NCBI GenBank assembly: GCA_035041965.1
Contig: JAPYMA010000840.1
Location: forward strand, 124,001-188,000
Source of the DNA: Anisakis pegreffii
Lineage: Eukaryota; Nematoda; Chromadorea; Rhabditida; Anisakidae
Length of the DNA: 64,000 bases
Reading direction: 5' to 3'
Shown here: piece after piece, positions 11,421 through 21,035 of the stretch
How the letters are laid out: every line of letters starts with the position of its first letter
How positions within the stretch are numbered: the first letter of the stretch is position 1
Notes under the pieces: model-generated
The model's database searches: none
What the model was told of the DNA's origin: nothing
The model's input: only the letters and a program-made list of their open reading frames with translations
Program-made: the position numbers and the translations under genes

Positions 11421-14400
11421 TTGAGCGATTATTACTGCCAGAATGATGCAAATTAAGGTAATTATAATCAGTGAGCTGATGAGCCGCCAGTGTTTCATTA
11501 TCTCATTTATTTCGTTTTCGATGACATCCGTCGTTTTGTCTATCACCGATTCCACGTCTTTTATTACGATTTCCACTTCGTCTGTTATGTCGTTCATCTT
11601 TGGTTTTCTTTCTTGACGATTCCATTGAGAGTTTTTGTTTCGCATTTGTAAATTTTTTATTATTTCTTCTTCATTTATATCTGTTATTGTCGGCGCGTCG
11701 AATAAGATGTTATGTGCCGGGTGTATCTCCGTAATTTGATTGTAGGCGTCCACGATTGTTTCGTTAGTGGTTAACTTTAACTTTAAACAGGAGTATACTC
11801 TTAAATTTTCGCCGATTAATTCAGCTTTGACATCATCTCTTTTTAAAATCATTCTGGCTGCTGCTGTCGGATCTTGTTGACCGATCCATTTTATTATCCG
11901 TAATATGTGATTGTGATTTTCACATAATTTGCGATCTATTTCGTTTTGGTTTTCCGAGTTGAATTGTTCTACAATAGATAGTAGAAATTGTAACTTGGCG
12001 TTCATCTCATCGTTTCCTTTTCGTCGTGATTCCTCTGGGACATTTTCCACGAGTAAGGGATATGCTTCCTGATTTTCGTGTGCAGCATTTGTGTTGACTA
12101 AACCTTTTGGAGGGCCCAAGTCAATAAGCATACCGTTTTTTAGTTCCTCACCTTGATGTATACCACATAATTTAAACGTTTCTGAGGTTGTGTTTGTTGT
12201 TATTTGTCTAACAAATATTTCTTGTAGTTTTGGGACGGTCACAAATTTCTTGGATATTCTGGCGCTGAATAGACCTAGTTGACGATATGGACATTGTTGA
12301 AAGATGTCTGACTGATTCCAAATGAGCGTCTCCGTTCGAGTGATGCATTTACCGTTTCTTTTATCACAACCTTCTAGTCGGGTCATACCATCGTAAAAAT
12401 TGAGAATACCCTTTTCTATACGATAATTTATTGTTTCTTGACATTTCGTTCCGAACCAACCGTAGCTATATTTAGTTGGTTGGCGTGAGGACCATTTATT
12501 TGGTCCGTCTGGCTTCAATGGAATGCCTTCAAACTGCTTTGTTTGTTGCATCATGAAGCATGCGTGAGTACTTGTATTTGTTATTAATGTTTGATCGCGC
12601 ACGACTGCCATGTGCCATCTGAGGAAAGAATCTGTACAAACTGTTCTGGTTAATTTTGAGCAGCTTGTTCCATTCGTTGTGAGGTACTGTCTCGTATAAA
12701 TGGTGACGGTTTGTGAAGCGACGTATGGAGCGTTTAACAGTTCGTTGCATTGGAGCAAGGTTGGTAATTTCATGACGACTCCGTGTGGTTGTCGTACGCA
12801 GGTGTTAACGATAAAGTGATCTGCGTTGATACCAAGAGTGAGCATTGCTAATAAGCAGAGTGTCGAGAAGGCTGCATGTGCATGCTGTCGTTTTTTATTT
12901 GTACCAACAGTATTTGGAAGCTTTTCCTCCAAATCGGTTTTATCTTCGTTGACTTTTACATTGGTGATTTCAAGCGGCATGATTTTGTTGATCGGTCTTT
13001 TTAGAGTATGACCGTTCGGTATACGAATGTCCACTGAGTGAGCTTGACCGTTTTCGTTTCGATTTATCGCTTCAACTCGGCACAATTTCCATTCGCCTCG
13101 TGGTGTTTCGTCTTCTAGAAGCACAGCTATCTCGTTTAACTGTGGTTCTCTACAAGTTAAATTATGCGGCTGTTTATGGTGAGCGTCGTATTTCTCACGT
13201 AGGCTGAGAATGTATTGCTCGTGCCATATTTTCCAGAATTTGTTCAAGTTGTTTACTGTTTTGTACCAGTTGTCGAGTAGTTTGTCCCTGGAATTTGGGT
13301 TATACGTTTCGTCGTCACTTTGAGAAGTGAGGCCGGATGGAGTGATATCAGCTTGTGGGCGCATAAAATCGATAGGACGAATGATTTCCCATGATTGGTT
13401 GTCAACATATGTTATTGGTCGTGCATTTACTATTGCCTCCGTTTCGGCGATGAGAGTTCGGAATTGTTGCTGGGTGAGAAGTTGTCGCCCAATTGCTTTC
13501 TTCAAAGCGCTTTTTGTGATACCCACCAGCCTTTCATATATTCCACCTTGCCATGGTGCAAACGGCGTTATGAATTTCCATTCGATACTTGAAGCGATGG
13601 CTTTGTCGCATACCGTTTTCGCCAGTGTAAAATTTGTGGCGTTGTCCGAGATGATACATTCCGGAGTTCCATTTCTTGCGATGAAGCGTCGCAGACAATG
13701 CAAGAATTCTTCTGCGGTTAAACTCTCGGCTGGTTCGAGGTGGATAGCTCTTGTTGCTAAGCAGGTAAAGAGACATATCCAACGTTTTTCCTTCTCAGTT
13801 GGACCCTTTATCATCAGCGGGCCCATATAATCCAGACCAACATTTTGAAAGGCGCTGGATTTCATTGTTCGGAAGGCCGGCAATTGAGGGAAGCTCGGTA
13901 ATTGGAATGGTTTGGCGTTCCACCTTTTGCAGAGCATACAATTTCGCCTAATTATTCTGTTAATTGTTGATCTACCGTGAGGAGTCCAAAATCTTTCCCT
14001 GAATTTACAGAGCGTTTGCGGCATGCCTGAGTGACCAGCAATTTTATGACATTGCATAATTATGAGTGAAGTTAACGGACTCTGTTTTGGTAGGAAAATG
14101 GGCATTATTGTGTCCCTCGGTAGTTTTGAATAATCTAGTCTACCGTGACATCGTGAGATATTGTTTTCATCTTTGAATATCTTCAAATTTGTCCGGTTGA
14201 TAGTTATGTTATCCTTGTATTTAAGTTGCTCTTGACGGATAAGGATGTCTTCCGCTAAACTCAGTTCCTTATTATTTATAGGTCCTTCTATCTGGACATC
14301 GTTCCAGAATGGATGGATCAAGTTTGCTGTTCGCCCTCTTTTCAAACGTATGATGAATCGTAGAACAGTAGCTACTGTTCGTCGAAGTTTGTGGTATGAA

Positions 14401-17400
14401 CTAAATCGTTCTATTTGGAGTAGTGGTTGTCGTATGTCCTCACTTTGGTGAGCAACTGCGACGATTTCTTGTATCTTGGGTTGCCACTGTGGCCATAGCG
14501 TTTCATTTTTTCTTAGGAACTGCGGTCCCGACCACCAACAATCGTTAAGTTGCAATTCGCCCGGTGTAGTTCCTCGGGTTGCTATGTCCGCTGGATTGCA
14601 GTCGGTTGGGACATATCGAAATTGAACGTCGCACTTGCGTATTTCTTTTAGTCTATTATCTACGAATCTATCAATGGACTTGCTGGAGGTAATCCATTGC
14701 AAGACTGCTTGTGAGTCACTCCATATGAAATTGGTAGAATTTTGATGCAATTGCGCTTGCACAAAGTTTAACAACCTCGTACCGATGAGAACAGCAAGGA
14801 GTTCTAGCCTTGGTATAGTCAAGCCTTTGACAGGTGTTATACGATTTTTTGACATAAGCAGACTGCAATGTACGTTTTCTTTGGTTCTAAGACGAAGATA
14901 AGCAGTCGCTGCATATGCTTGGCTTGACGCGTCTACGAAAACATGGATTTGAATTGGTGAATTTTTCCAATTCAGAGCGCCATTAATTTGTCTTGATACG
15001 CGTATTTCTTGATTGCTTAAACAAGCCAACAGAGTGTGGACCTTTTTGCGATCAATTTCTTCTAAAGGTTGATCCCATGCGTATTTCTTTGCCCATAAAT
15101 TTTGCATGAAGGATTTTAACGGTAACGTTATAGGAGTTAGAAATCCGAGAGGGTCGTAGATTGACGCAACAAAACTGAGATAGGTTCTCTTAGTGAGTAC
15201 TTTTGCTTTGAAATTTTGTAGTGTGAATGTAAGTTCGTCTCTGTTTGTATTCCATTTAATTCCTAGAATAGAGATGATATCTTTGTTTTCCGTTATCTCT
15301 TCTCTCTTCAGCAGTGTTTGCACTACCTTCTTATCATTACTTTTGAACTGCCTTAGGTTCATGTTAGCGTTGGCAAATATTTGTTGGGCCTCTTGACCCT
15401 TTCTGATTGCTGTGTCAGTGTCTGTCGCTGTTAAGAAGATATTATCGACGTAGATATTGTTTTTGATTTCTTCACATACTTTAGTATTTGTGAGATGCAA
15501 GTGATGAAGAATAGTGGCATTTAATATGAAGGGTGATGAAATGACACCAAATGGGACTCGTTTGAATCTGAAGATTCTCAAGTTGGGGTATTGAGGCGGT
15601 TTATTTATATCGTGTAACCAGAGAAATCTTACGACATTCCGCTCATTTTCGTTTAAAGCAATTTGTAGAAATGCTTTTTCTACATCTGCTGATATTAATA
15701 TAGGATCTGTTCTGATTCGTAGTAGTATTCCGCACAACGCTGGCAATAAGGAGGGTCCTTTTAGAAGGATTTCATTTAGGCATAAATCATTTTTTCTGGT
15801 TTTTGATGATGCATCATATACTGTTCTCACTTTTGTGGTACTATTCGATGGACGAATAGCAGCTTGATGAGGCATGTAATAGGTAGGACCGTTGGGAATG
15901 GTGTTAGTGACGTCTTCGATGATCCCGTCTTTTAGTTGATCTGAGAATGTAGTTTGATATGCTTCAAGTAAGCCAGGATTATTCTTTAGCTTCTTCATCG
16001 TTGTTTTCAGACGTCCAAAACTTAATGCGAAATTATTTTGTAGTTTGTCGCTGTTGTGTTTCCACGGCCAGTTGCATTGGTAGCGATTGTTTTCCCATGA
16101 AATCGATTTTTCAAATTGATCCATAGCTTCCTCATCTTCTGTTTTATTTGGTGGATCCGTTATTCCTAGCGTTTCCAAACTCCAAAAGTTTTCTAATTCG
16201 TTATCTGTCATTACGTTGCAACGTACGCAACTTACTTCTCCGCGATCCATTTCGATATTTGCGCAACCCTTCCCGCTTATTATGTCACCAAATTCGGTTT
16301 TGATTAGGTGGAATCCGCTTTGTAATTGTTTATTTGTGGCGTTTGCGAGCAAATCATGGTATTGGTCTGCGCCAATGAGTATCTGAGGTGCGGCCCAACG
16401 TACGTTTTGAGTAATTTGCTCGTATGTGTTTGTATTCAACTCTGTCTTACACATACGAACCTTGCTTGTTAGTGAGGGCACACTGTTTGCGGTTACTGTT
16501 AACAGAGTACCATTCTTTTTTCTTAGGGCGAATTCAACATTATCTGATTGGAAGTTGAATACCGGCGTTTCGCCGATACCGAGTATCGAGAGATGTTCCT
16601 TTGAATTTGGCTGAATTTTGAGCGATTTGATCAAGTCGTTTGTGATGAATGTACGCTCACTGCCGACGTCAAACATGACTGGCACCAATTTACTTTTATT
16701 ATTGTGTGTGTTGACAATTTCAATGTCTCTGCACATGAGAAGAACATTGTTTTGCGACGCATTTTGAATGTTGGTAGTTAAGGTTACCGATCGAGTGATT
16801 TCGTTAGCACTGTCACTTATTTGGGTGGTGCTAACGTTTGACTGTATTTGTGTACTTCGCGTGTTATCCCTTCTGATTCTACAGAAGGCTGAGTTGTGGT
16901 TGTTTTTCTTGCAGTGGTAACACATAATTCTTCTGACACAGTCGGTGGTGCTGTGTCCACTCCTTAAACAGCGAAAGCAAATTTGCAGTTCTCGAGCTCG
17001 ATCGTAACGAGACTTGGGATAGGCGTATTTCCGACAGCTATCCGACCAATGTTCCATGTTGCAGAATGCGCAACATGGCTTTCTGGAATTGTCTATTAGT
17101 GGTTTAATATCTGTCGTCCTTTGGGTTTGACGTGTGTTCATGGCATGCATTGCCGATGAACGTTGTATAGACATTGGGCGATACTGAGGCGATGAAGTAT
17201 GAGATAATTTGTGAGTTGTGTTATTGTTGCCTCCACGCATATTAATAGGTTTTGCTTCCTCTGCAAATTTATTTAAAGGGTGTACCTGTGCGTTTTCTCG
17301 TACACGTACCATTGCTGCTAACTTATTCCGCAGCATTTTTACCGACCAAGTTTCGGTTTCTTCTTTAGCTTGTTCAATTTCAAGCCTAGCCCATGGCGGA

Positions 17401-18155
17401 AGTCTATTTTCAATACAGAGTTCCGTCTGCGCGTTGTTTATGTTTTCACCCAGTTGGGTGAGTTGTTGCAATACACATTCAGTGTTTGCAATCATTTCTG
17501 GAAATTGTTGTCCTGTCGGCTTCCAGTTTTGCAATTCGAAATACAGTTGTTTGACAATTGTTGCTGTATTTCCGAATTTCTTTATGAGTACTTCCTTGAC
17601 CGTATCGTAATTATTTTCAGATACGGTGAATCCACTCACTGCGTGTAACGCTCTTCCTTCCAGATAGGACAGGAGATACGTTAGCTTTTCTACCTTAGTG
17701 AGGGGTTGAGTGTCGATTGCACTTAAAAACATGGGCCAAAATTGTGGCCATTTTCTTGCTTCTCCATCAAAGGTTTTGATTTGTAGTTGCGGCAACCGCA
17801 TTGGGAGATTTTGTGGTTGCACCAGAGGAGTAGGTGCTTTTGAAGTTGTTGGTTGGCATGTATCACGTTGCGCGAGTAGTGCCGTAATGTTTTTAAGTTG
17901 ACTTTCCAATGTGACTTCGTGGTCCTTGGCTATTTCAATAACCTCGAGAAAATTGTCCGGATCACTCACATGAAGCTCGTATTTTCTGGCTTCTTCATCT
18001 GCTTCTTGTTGATTCTTTAGTCCAGATATCAACGTGATCCATTCGGTGTTTTTGGCTTGCAGCGTAGTGATATATTGCTGTAAGCGTCTAAGCGCGTGAT
18101 CAACTTCCATATATGCCACGCGTAACGCGGACTCGGGATTGGGAGAATTTTGCAT
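11319..18155 (-). CDS. BEL/Pao Gag-Pro-Pol-Env polyprotein, 2278 aa, uninterrupted
   Basis: One frame, no stops. Residues 1-350 are Gag-like with N-terminal coiled-coil character and a DUF1759-type core (KTFDGEARKWPQFWPMF). Residues 360-425 hold three zinc knuckles: CX2CX3HX4C, then two CX2CX4HX4C. The retropepsin-like region near residue 495 reads FDVGSERTFI, so the usual D-[ST]-G is D-V-G. Reverse transcriptase spans about 730-910, with ADVEKAFLQI and the active-site box YVDN; I recall YVDN from other nematode BEL elements, but YVDD is usual. RNase H follows (FVDASSQAYAATAY, WSDSQAVLQW, about 1075-1150). The integrase has an HHCC zinc finger (1370-1410) and a DDE core (LDYMGP, ISDNATNF, GGIYERLVG, 1440-1545). 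A DUF5641-like domain lies at about 1665-1730. The env-like part starts with a hydrophobic segment (about 1762-1778), has a Cys-rich ectodomain and a membrane anchor at about 2220-2246. The last 30 residues come from the rearranged junction. Virus-like particle assembly, reverse transcription and integration are the expected roles. Confidence 0.95.
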   Translation of the reverse strand: MQNSPNPESALRVAYMEVDHALRRLQQYITTLQAKNTEWITLISGLKNQQEADEEARKYELHVSDPDNFLEVIEIAKDHEVTLESQLKNITALLAQRDTCQPTTSKAPTPLVQPQNLPMRLPQLQIKTFDGEARKWPQFWPMFLSAIDTQPLTKVEKLTYLLSYLEGRALHAVSGFTVSENNYDTVKEVLIKKFGNTATIVKQLYFELQNWKPTGQQFPEMIANTECVLQQLTQLGENINNAQTELCIENRLPPWARLEIEQAKEETETWSVKMLRNKLAAMVRVRENAQVHPLNKFAEEAKPINMRGGNNNTTHKLSHTSSPQYRPMSIQRSSAMHAMNTRQTQRTTDIKPLIDNSRKPCCAFCNMEHWSDSCRKYAYPKSRYDRARELQICFRCLRSGHSTTDCVRRIMCYHCKKNNHNSAFCRIRRDNTRSTQIQSNVSTTQISDSANEITRSVTLTTNIQNASQNNVLLMCRDIEIVNTHNNKSKLVPVMFDVGSERTFITNDLIKSLKIQPNSKEHLSILGIGETPVFNFQSDNVEFALRKKNGTLLTVTANSVPSLTSKVRMCKTELNTNTYEQITQNVRWAAPQILIGADQYHDLLANATNKQLQSGFHLIKTEFGDIISGKGCANIEMDRGEVSCVRCNVMTDNELENFWSLETLGITDPPNKTEDEEAMDQFEKSISWENNRYQCNWPWKHNSDKLQNNFALSFGRLKTTMKKLKNNPGLLEAYQTTFSDQLKDGIIEDVTNTIPNGPTYYMPHQAAIRPSNSTTKVRTVYDASSKTRKNDLCLNEILLKGPSLLPALCGILLRIRTDPILISADVEKAFLQIALNENERNVVRFLWLHDINKPPQYPNLRIFRFKRVPFGVISSPFILNATILHHLHLTNTKVCEEIKNNIYVDNIFLTATDTDTAIRKGQEAQQIFANANMNLRQFKSNDKKVVQTLLKREEITENKDIISILGIKWNTNRDELTFTLQNFKAKVLTKRTYLSFVASIYDPLGFLTPITLPLKSFMQNLWAKKYAWDQPLEEIDRKKVHTLLACLSNQEIRVSRQINGALNWKNSPIQIHVFVDASSQAYAATAYLRLRTKENVHCSLLMSKNRITPVKGLTIPRLELLAVLIGTRLLNFVQAQLHQNSTNFIWSDSQAVLQWITSSKSIDRFVDNRLKEIRKCDVQFRYVPTDCNPADIATRGTTPGELQLNDCWWSGPQFLRKNETLWPQWQPKIQEIVAVAHQSEDIRQPLLQIERFSSYHKLRRTVATVLRFIIRLKRGRTANLIHPFWNDVQIEGPINNKELSLAEDILIRQEQLKYKDNITINRTNLKIFKDENNISRCHGRLDYSKLPRDTIMPIFLPKQSPLTSLIIMQCHKIAGHSGMPQTLCKFRERFWTPHGRSTINRIIRRNCMLCKRWNAKPFQLPSFPQLPAFRTMKSSAFQNVGLDYMGPLMIKGPTEKEKRWICLFTCLATRAIHLEPAESLTAEEFLHCLRRFIARNGTPECIISDNATNFTLAKTVCDKAIASSIEWKFITPFAPWQGGIYERLVGITKSALKKAIGRQLLTQQQFRTLIAETEAIVNARPITYVDNQSWEIIRPIDFMRPQADITPSGLTSQSDDETYNPNSRDKLLDNWYKTVNNLNKFWKIWHEQYILSLREKYDAHHKQPHNLTCREPQLNEIAVLLEDETPRGEWKLCRVEAINRNENGQAHSVDIRIPNGHTLKRPINKIMPLEITNVKVNEDKTDLEEKLPNTVGTNKKRQHAHAAFSTLCLLAMLTLGINADHFIVNTCVRQPHGVVMKLPTLLQCNELLNAPYVASQTVTIYTRQYLTTNGTSCSKLTRTVCTDSFLRWHMAVVRDQTLITNTSTHACFMMQQTKQFEGIPLKPDGPNKWSSRQPTKYSYGWFGTKCQETINYRIEKGILNFYDGMTRLEGCDKRNGKCITRTETLIWNQSDIFQQCPYRQLGLFSARISKKFVTVPKLQEIFVRQITTNTTSETFKLCGIHQGEELKNGMLIDLGPPKGLVNTNAAHENQEAYPLLVENVPEESRRKGNDEMNAKLQFLLSIVEQFNSENQNEIDRKLCENHNHILRIIKWIGQQDPTAAARMILKRDDVKAELIGENLRVYSCLKLKLTTNETIVDAYNQITEIHPAHNILFDAPTITDINEEEIIKNLQMRNKNSQWNRQERKPKMNDITDEVEIVIKDVESVIDKTTDVIENEINEIMKHWRLISSLIIITLICIILAVIIAQLKGFAYGYHRVHFKLDHFVLVLLVMSFFRTFFV
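11411..11904 (-). repeat. Right arm of 494-bp inverted repeat
   Basis: This is the partner of 10802-11295. It forms the 3' end of the long minus-strand frame. Past 11411 the frame reads through the spacer for about 30 codons that are not expected to be native env sequence. Confidence 0.9.
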
Positions 18156-18530
18156 TTCTGAGAGGTCTATCGTGGTTAAGCCGGTTTGCAGGAAATTTTA
18201 GTAAATTTAATTAATACAATTATTTGTGAACAATTAATTTAAACCAACGTATCGATTTGATAACGTTATAATTTAATGAGTATTTGGTCGTAATTCGGCT
18301 GCCGTTGTTTCTGCGGTTGCCTTCGTTGTCCAAGTGACGGACGTTGACGTTGAGTGCACTCTTAGGGGTTATTTGTGGTGGGACAAGGGGTTTTGGTTAG
18401 GGCTAAGGCTGTGGTCGATTTTCCTATCGACTTGGTGTATCTCAATACAGCGAGATACTTTGATTTGACTATTCAATAATAGTCTTATTTGTGGAAATTA
18501 CTTCCAATTATTTCAATTAATTTTGTGATA

Positions 18531-18632
18531 TGATTACCAGTTTGAGATCGGCAATTTGACTCGGGATTGGTTCGCTACCAATCTTTCACTTTCTTCGAAT
18601 TTGGCACGATCTCAAACTTGGGTAATTAAACC
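18531..18632. repeat. Imperfect palindrome with SL1-like sequence in both arms
   Basis: The plus-strand arm at 18532-18550 (ATTACCAGTTTGAGATCG) is complementary to 18606-18625, which is part of the SL1 complement. At the centre, GATTGGT at 18565-18571 pairs with ACCAATC at 18577-18583 around a 5-base loop. The right arm has roughly 15 extra bases. Read on each strand, both arms contain an SL1 3' half followed by ATCG; one copy is perfect and the other has lost two bases. Confidence 0.8.
18611..18632 (-). other. Exact nematode SL1 spliced-leader sequence
   Basis: On the minus strand, bases 18632 to 18611 read GGTTTAATTACCC followed directly by AAGTTTGAG. This is identical over all 22 nt to the SL1 leader known from C. 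elegans and most nematodes. The next bases are ATCGTGCC, not the GT donor that every SL RNA gene has after the leader, so this is not a normal SL1 RNA gene. It lies 456 bases upstream of the retroelement start codon, in sense orientation with it. It therefore sits where the leader of a trans-spliced gag-pol mRNA would be. Confidence 0.9.
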
Positions 18633-18670
18633 TTTGTTATTACATAACAAATTAACGCGATTCGCGAGAC

Positions 18671-18678
18671 ATTATATA
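18671..18678 (-). promoter_or_regulatory. TATA-like box upstream of the SL1 sequence
   Basis: TATATAAT on the minus strand, 46 bases upstream of the SL1 sequence. If this were an LTR promoter, transcription would start at about 18640-18650 and the SL1 sequence would be inside the transcript. It may also be chance in AT-rich DNA. Confidence 0.3.
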
Positions 18679-19239
18679 ACGTAAGTTAAATACAATTATG
18701 ACTTAAACATGACTACACTGATAAATTGAGTAAGAGTTCAAGGCTTGAGGCTTTGAGATTTAAGACTTAATAACAAATGAAATTAGAGTGGAAGGCATGG
18801 AAGTTGTTGCTCCGTGTAAGTGGAGCGAGTGGCCTGTAGCTTGTGTGAATGAAGTAAATGATAATTTTATTGCTTTGGCTCTATTTATATGATAAGAGCT
18901 GGAGTTTGTTTTGTTGCTTAAGGAAAGTTGTGGGATATCTGCTGGGCAGATTTTGATGCAATATGTTCTTTGATGTAGCTTCGCCACGGCTTTAATAAAG
19001 GCTGTTTGGATTTAACTTTATATGTGAAGTTTTGTGTACCGTCTGCATCGCACATTGTGGCGCAATTTAGCTTATCATGCCCTTTGATGTAGTTTCCTTA
19101 TGGCTACACCAAAGGCTGTTCTTTATTATTGTTTATGATTAAAGGGTTATGATGTGTGCGGGCATTAACGTGGGGTCATGTTGCAGTAATAGTCTGTTTA
19201 CATATCTATCGCGATAAAATACTTTATTGCACTAATTGT

Positions 19240-19443
19240 TTAGTGTGTCTCTTCTTTGCGATTATCTGGTAATCGCGACAAGTAATAGGGAAGATTAATT
19301 GTTTGAGAAATTTTGACAGTCATTAGCGAAATCAGGTGCGAAGGCGAGTGGTCATCGAGATAGATACGTAGTGTGGCCTCATCGAACAACACAGGCACTG
19401 CACTTAAAACCATCAAAACAAATATAGTTTGTATACCGTACAA
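19240..19443 (-). CDS. Possible exon or short ORF with hydrophobic N-terminus
   Basis: An open minus-strand segment of about 67 codons begins right after an acceptor-like TTTGTTTTAG. It starts with a signal-peptide-like run, TIFVLMVLSAVPVLF, followed by a polar region and a stop at 19240-19242. It could be the last exon of a minus-strand host gene or part of the retroelement's upstream region. No partner exon was found and I do not recognise the sequence. Confidence 0.2.
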   Translation of the reverse strand: MYGIQTIFVLMVLSAVPVLFDEATLRIYLDDHSPSHLISLMTVKISQTINLPYYLSRLPDNRKEETH

Positions 19444-21035
19444 AACTAAAACAAAATCACTTATGTAAATAGCAACTAACCATCAGAAATTCCTTTGCTA
19501 GTTCATCCAACGAAAAAGCAGACTTTACGTATCCGTTTAATGCACAAACGAGGCTTATTGTTTAGTTTACTCGTGATCGTCTGAGAAATTATTCAGAGAA
19601 GCGTTTTTCTTTTGGTAGTGGGTTCGTTATCACTGGTACCATAATAAAAACAGCAAACCAAAAAGTTCGAGTAGTTTGTGTTTGTGAAGCAATTGCGATT
19701 AATCATGAGTTGAACTCGTCATTGTTTATACACTTCTAAAAAACGCGAATTTGACAACAAACGACCGAATTTTTCAAATTATTTTTCACTCGCACTTTAC
19801 TATCGAATTTGTTCGCATTTCCTTTTGCAAAAAAAGTATTTTATGGGTGAACCAGAATTTTTAGAAGTAAAACAAGGATTGTGCAGGAATAATTTACGTC
19901 AGAGTTAAGATGGATCGATTCATCAGCATCGATTTATCAATGACTTGATTGTTAGGTTACTAAAGCAATACAATTGCTGGCATCGAATTATTCAGTATGT
20001 GATCCGAGCACAGTTATGATGAACGAATTCACTGAAATGAATGGCGATTCGGGATTTGATTCGTGAAAAGATTGAACTGTTGAAGAGAGTATTTGAATTA
20101 TTCATTATTGTTTCGGTAGCAAGTAGTGTTTTGTGTGCACTCTAAAATCAACATTCAAATAATAATACAATATTATATTGCTGAAAAAAGGTGGATGACG
20201 ACAAAATATCGAAGAATTACTATTGTTCATTGAATTTCATTTGACAAAAATTTGATGAATGTCAACTAAATCTGAACAATTCTCAATTCAGTTTTTGCGA
20301 TTTCAGTTCAGTTTTTTTTGCAAAAGTTTTTGCAGTTTTCAATTCAACAATTTTTACCAAACAAACAACGTTCCAATAATTCGAATGGATTCAAACTCAA
20401 ATGGAATTAGTAGACGCAACAATTTTGCAGTCTATTACCAGTACTCGAAAGATGATTTCGTTAGATTCTCGAAGAGATCTGTTGTGTGTTTAAAGAGGTG
20501 AAGGGAACACTCATAACGGCACAAGAATGGATACAGTTCAACAGGTGAATGAGTGTCGATAAACGATTTGAGATTTCAAAATTTAGAACGTAGCGGAGGC
20601 GTTAAGAGATGTGAAGCAATGACCACAGTGAAGTTTAGTGGGTAAAGAAAGATACTCTTTACACAAATGGTTTGATGATTAGGGATCGCGAGTGGTGACG
20701 ACAGCTGGTTTTGTTGTTTGTTAGGTTGGTGGGTAAACAATGAGAAGGTTTGAATTCGAGTAACCAGCCCCGATCGAGAGCGCATATTAGAGGGGTTCAT
20801 TTGAACAGCTTCACATCATTGTCATATTCAGTCGCAGTATTTATTCCTCGACCTATTCGAAGATTCATCATCGTCCGTCCATCCATCCATCCATCCAGTT
20901 ATTCAGCAGCATTCCGTCGCACAACTCACTTCACTCATTCATTTGTCTCCGTGTAAATAAGTGAATAAATAAATGCCTTCTGTGCCGTGCTCATCCTACA
21001 CACTACCTCCCTCATCAAATTCCTACGTTCGTATC

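Larger units (their letters stand above)
10802..18632 (-). mobile_element. BEL/Pao-class retroelement with env, rearranged 3' end and SL1-bearing leader
   Basis: The element lies on the minus strand: leader 18632-18156, a single gag-pro-pol-env frame 18155-11319, then an inverted partial env copy on its downstream side at 10802-11295. No LTR pair could be identified by eye. The left side shows none, and a 5' LTR, if present, would lie right of about 18250 and has no partner to compare with. The right boundary is set provisionally at the first base of the SL1 sequence. The fully open frame argues for a young insertion or recent selection. Alternatives are a conventional LTR copy whose 3' part was lost, or a retrocopy of a processed transcript. 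Confidence 0.8.
18633..20972. other. Region right of the retroelement leader, mostly non-coding
   Basis: May contain a 5' LTR of the element, but no second copy exists in the window to define it. Two related words, TTTGATGTAG then GGCT and AAAGGCTGTT, occur near 18968-19010 and 19081-19125 as an imperfect duplication. Palindromes TTTGTTAT/ATAACAAA (18633-18651) and CGCGATTCGCG (18657-18667) lie next to SL1. A minus-strand open segment at 19240-19443 is listed separately. The rest shows nothing recognisable and leads into the promoter of the cysteine-rich gene, including a CATC repeat at about 20877-20896. Confidence 0.4.

Noticed and set aside
12529..17901. Several ORFs of 60 to 170 codons opposite or overlapping the retroelement frame
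   Set aside because: They are shadows of the 2278-codon polyprotein, without motifs of their own.
18611..18632. Functional SL1 RNA gene
   Set aside because: The leader is followed by ATCG instead of the obligatory GT donor, and I see no clear Sm-site plus terminal stem-loop arrangement at the right distance.
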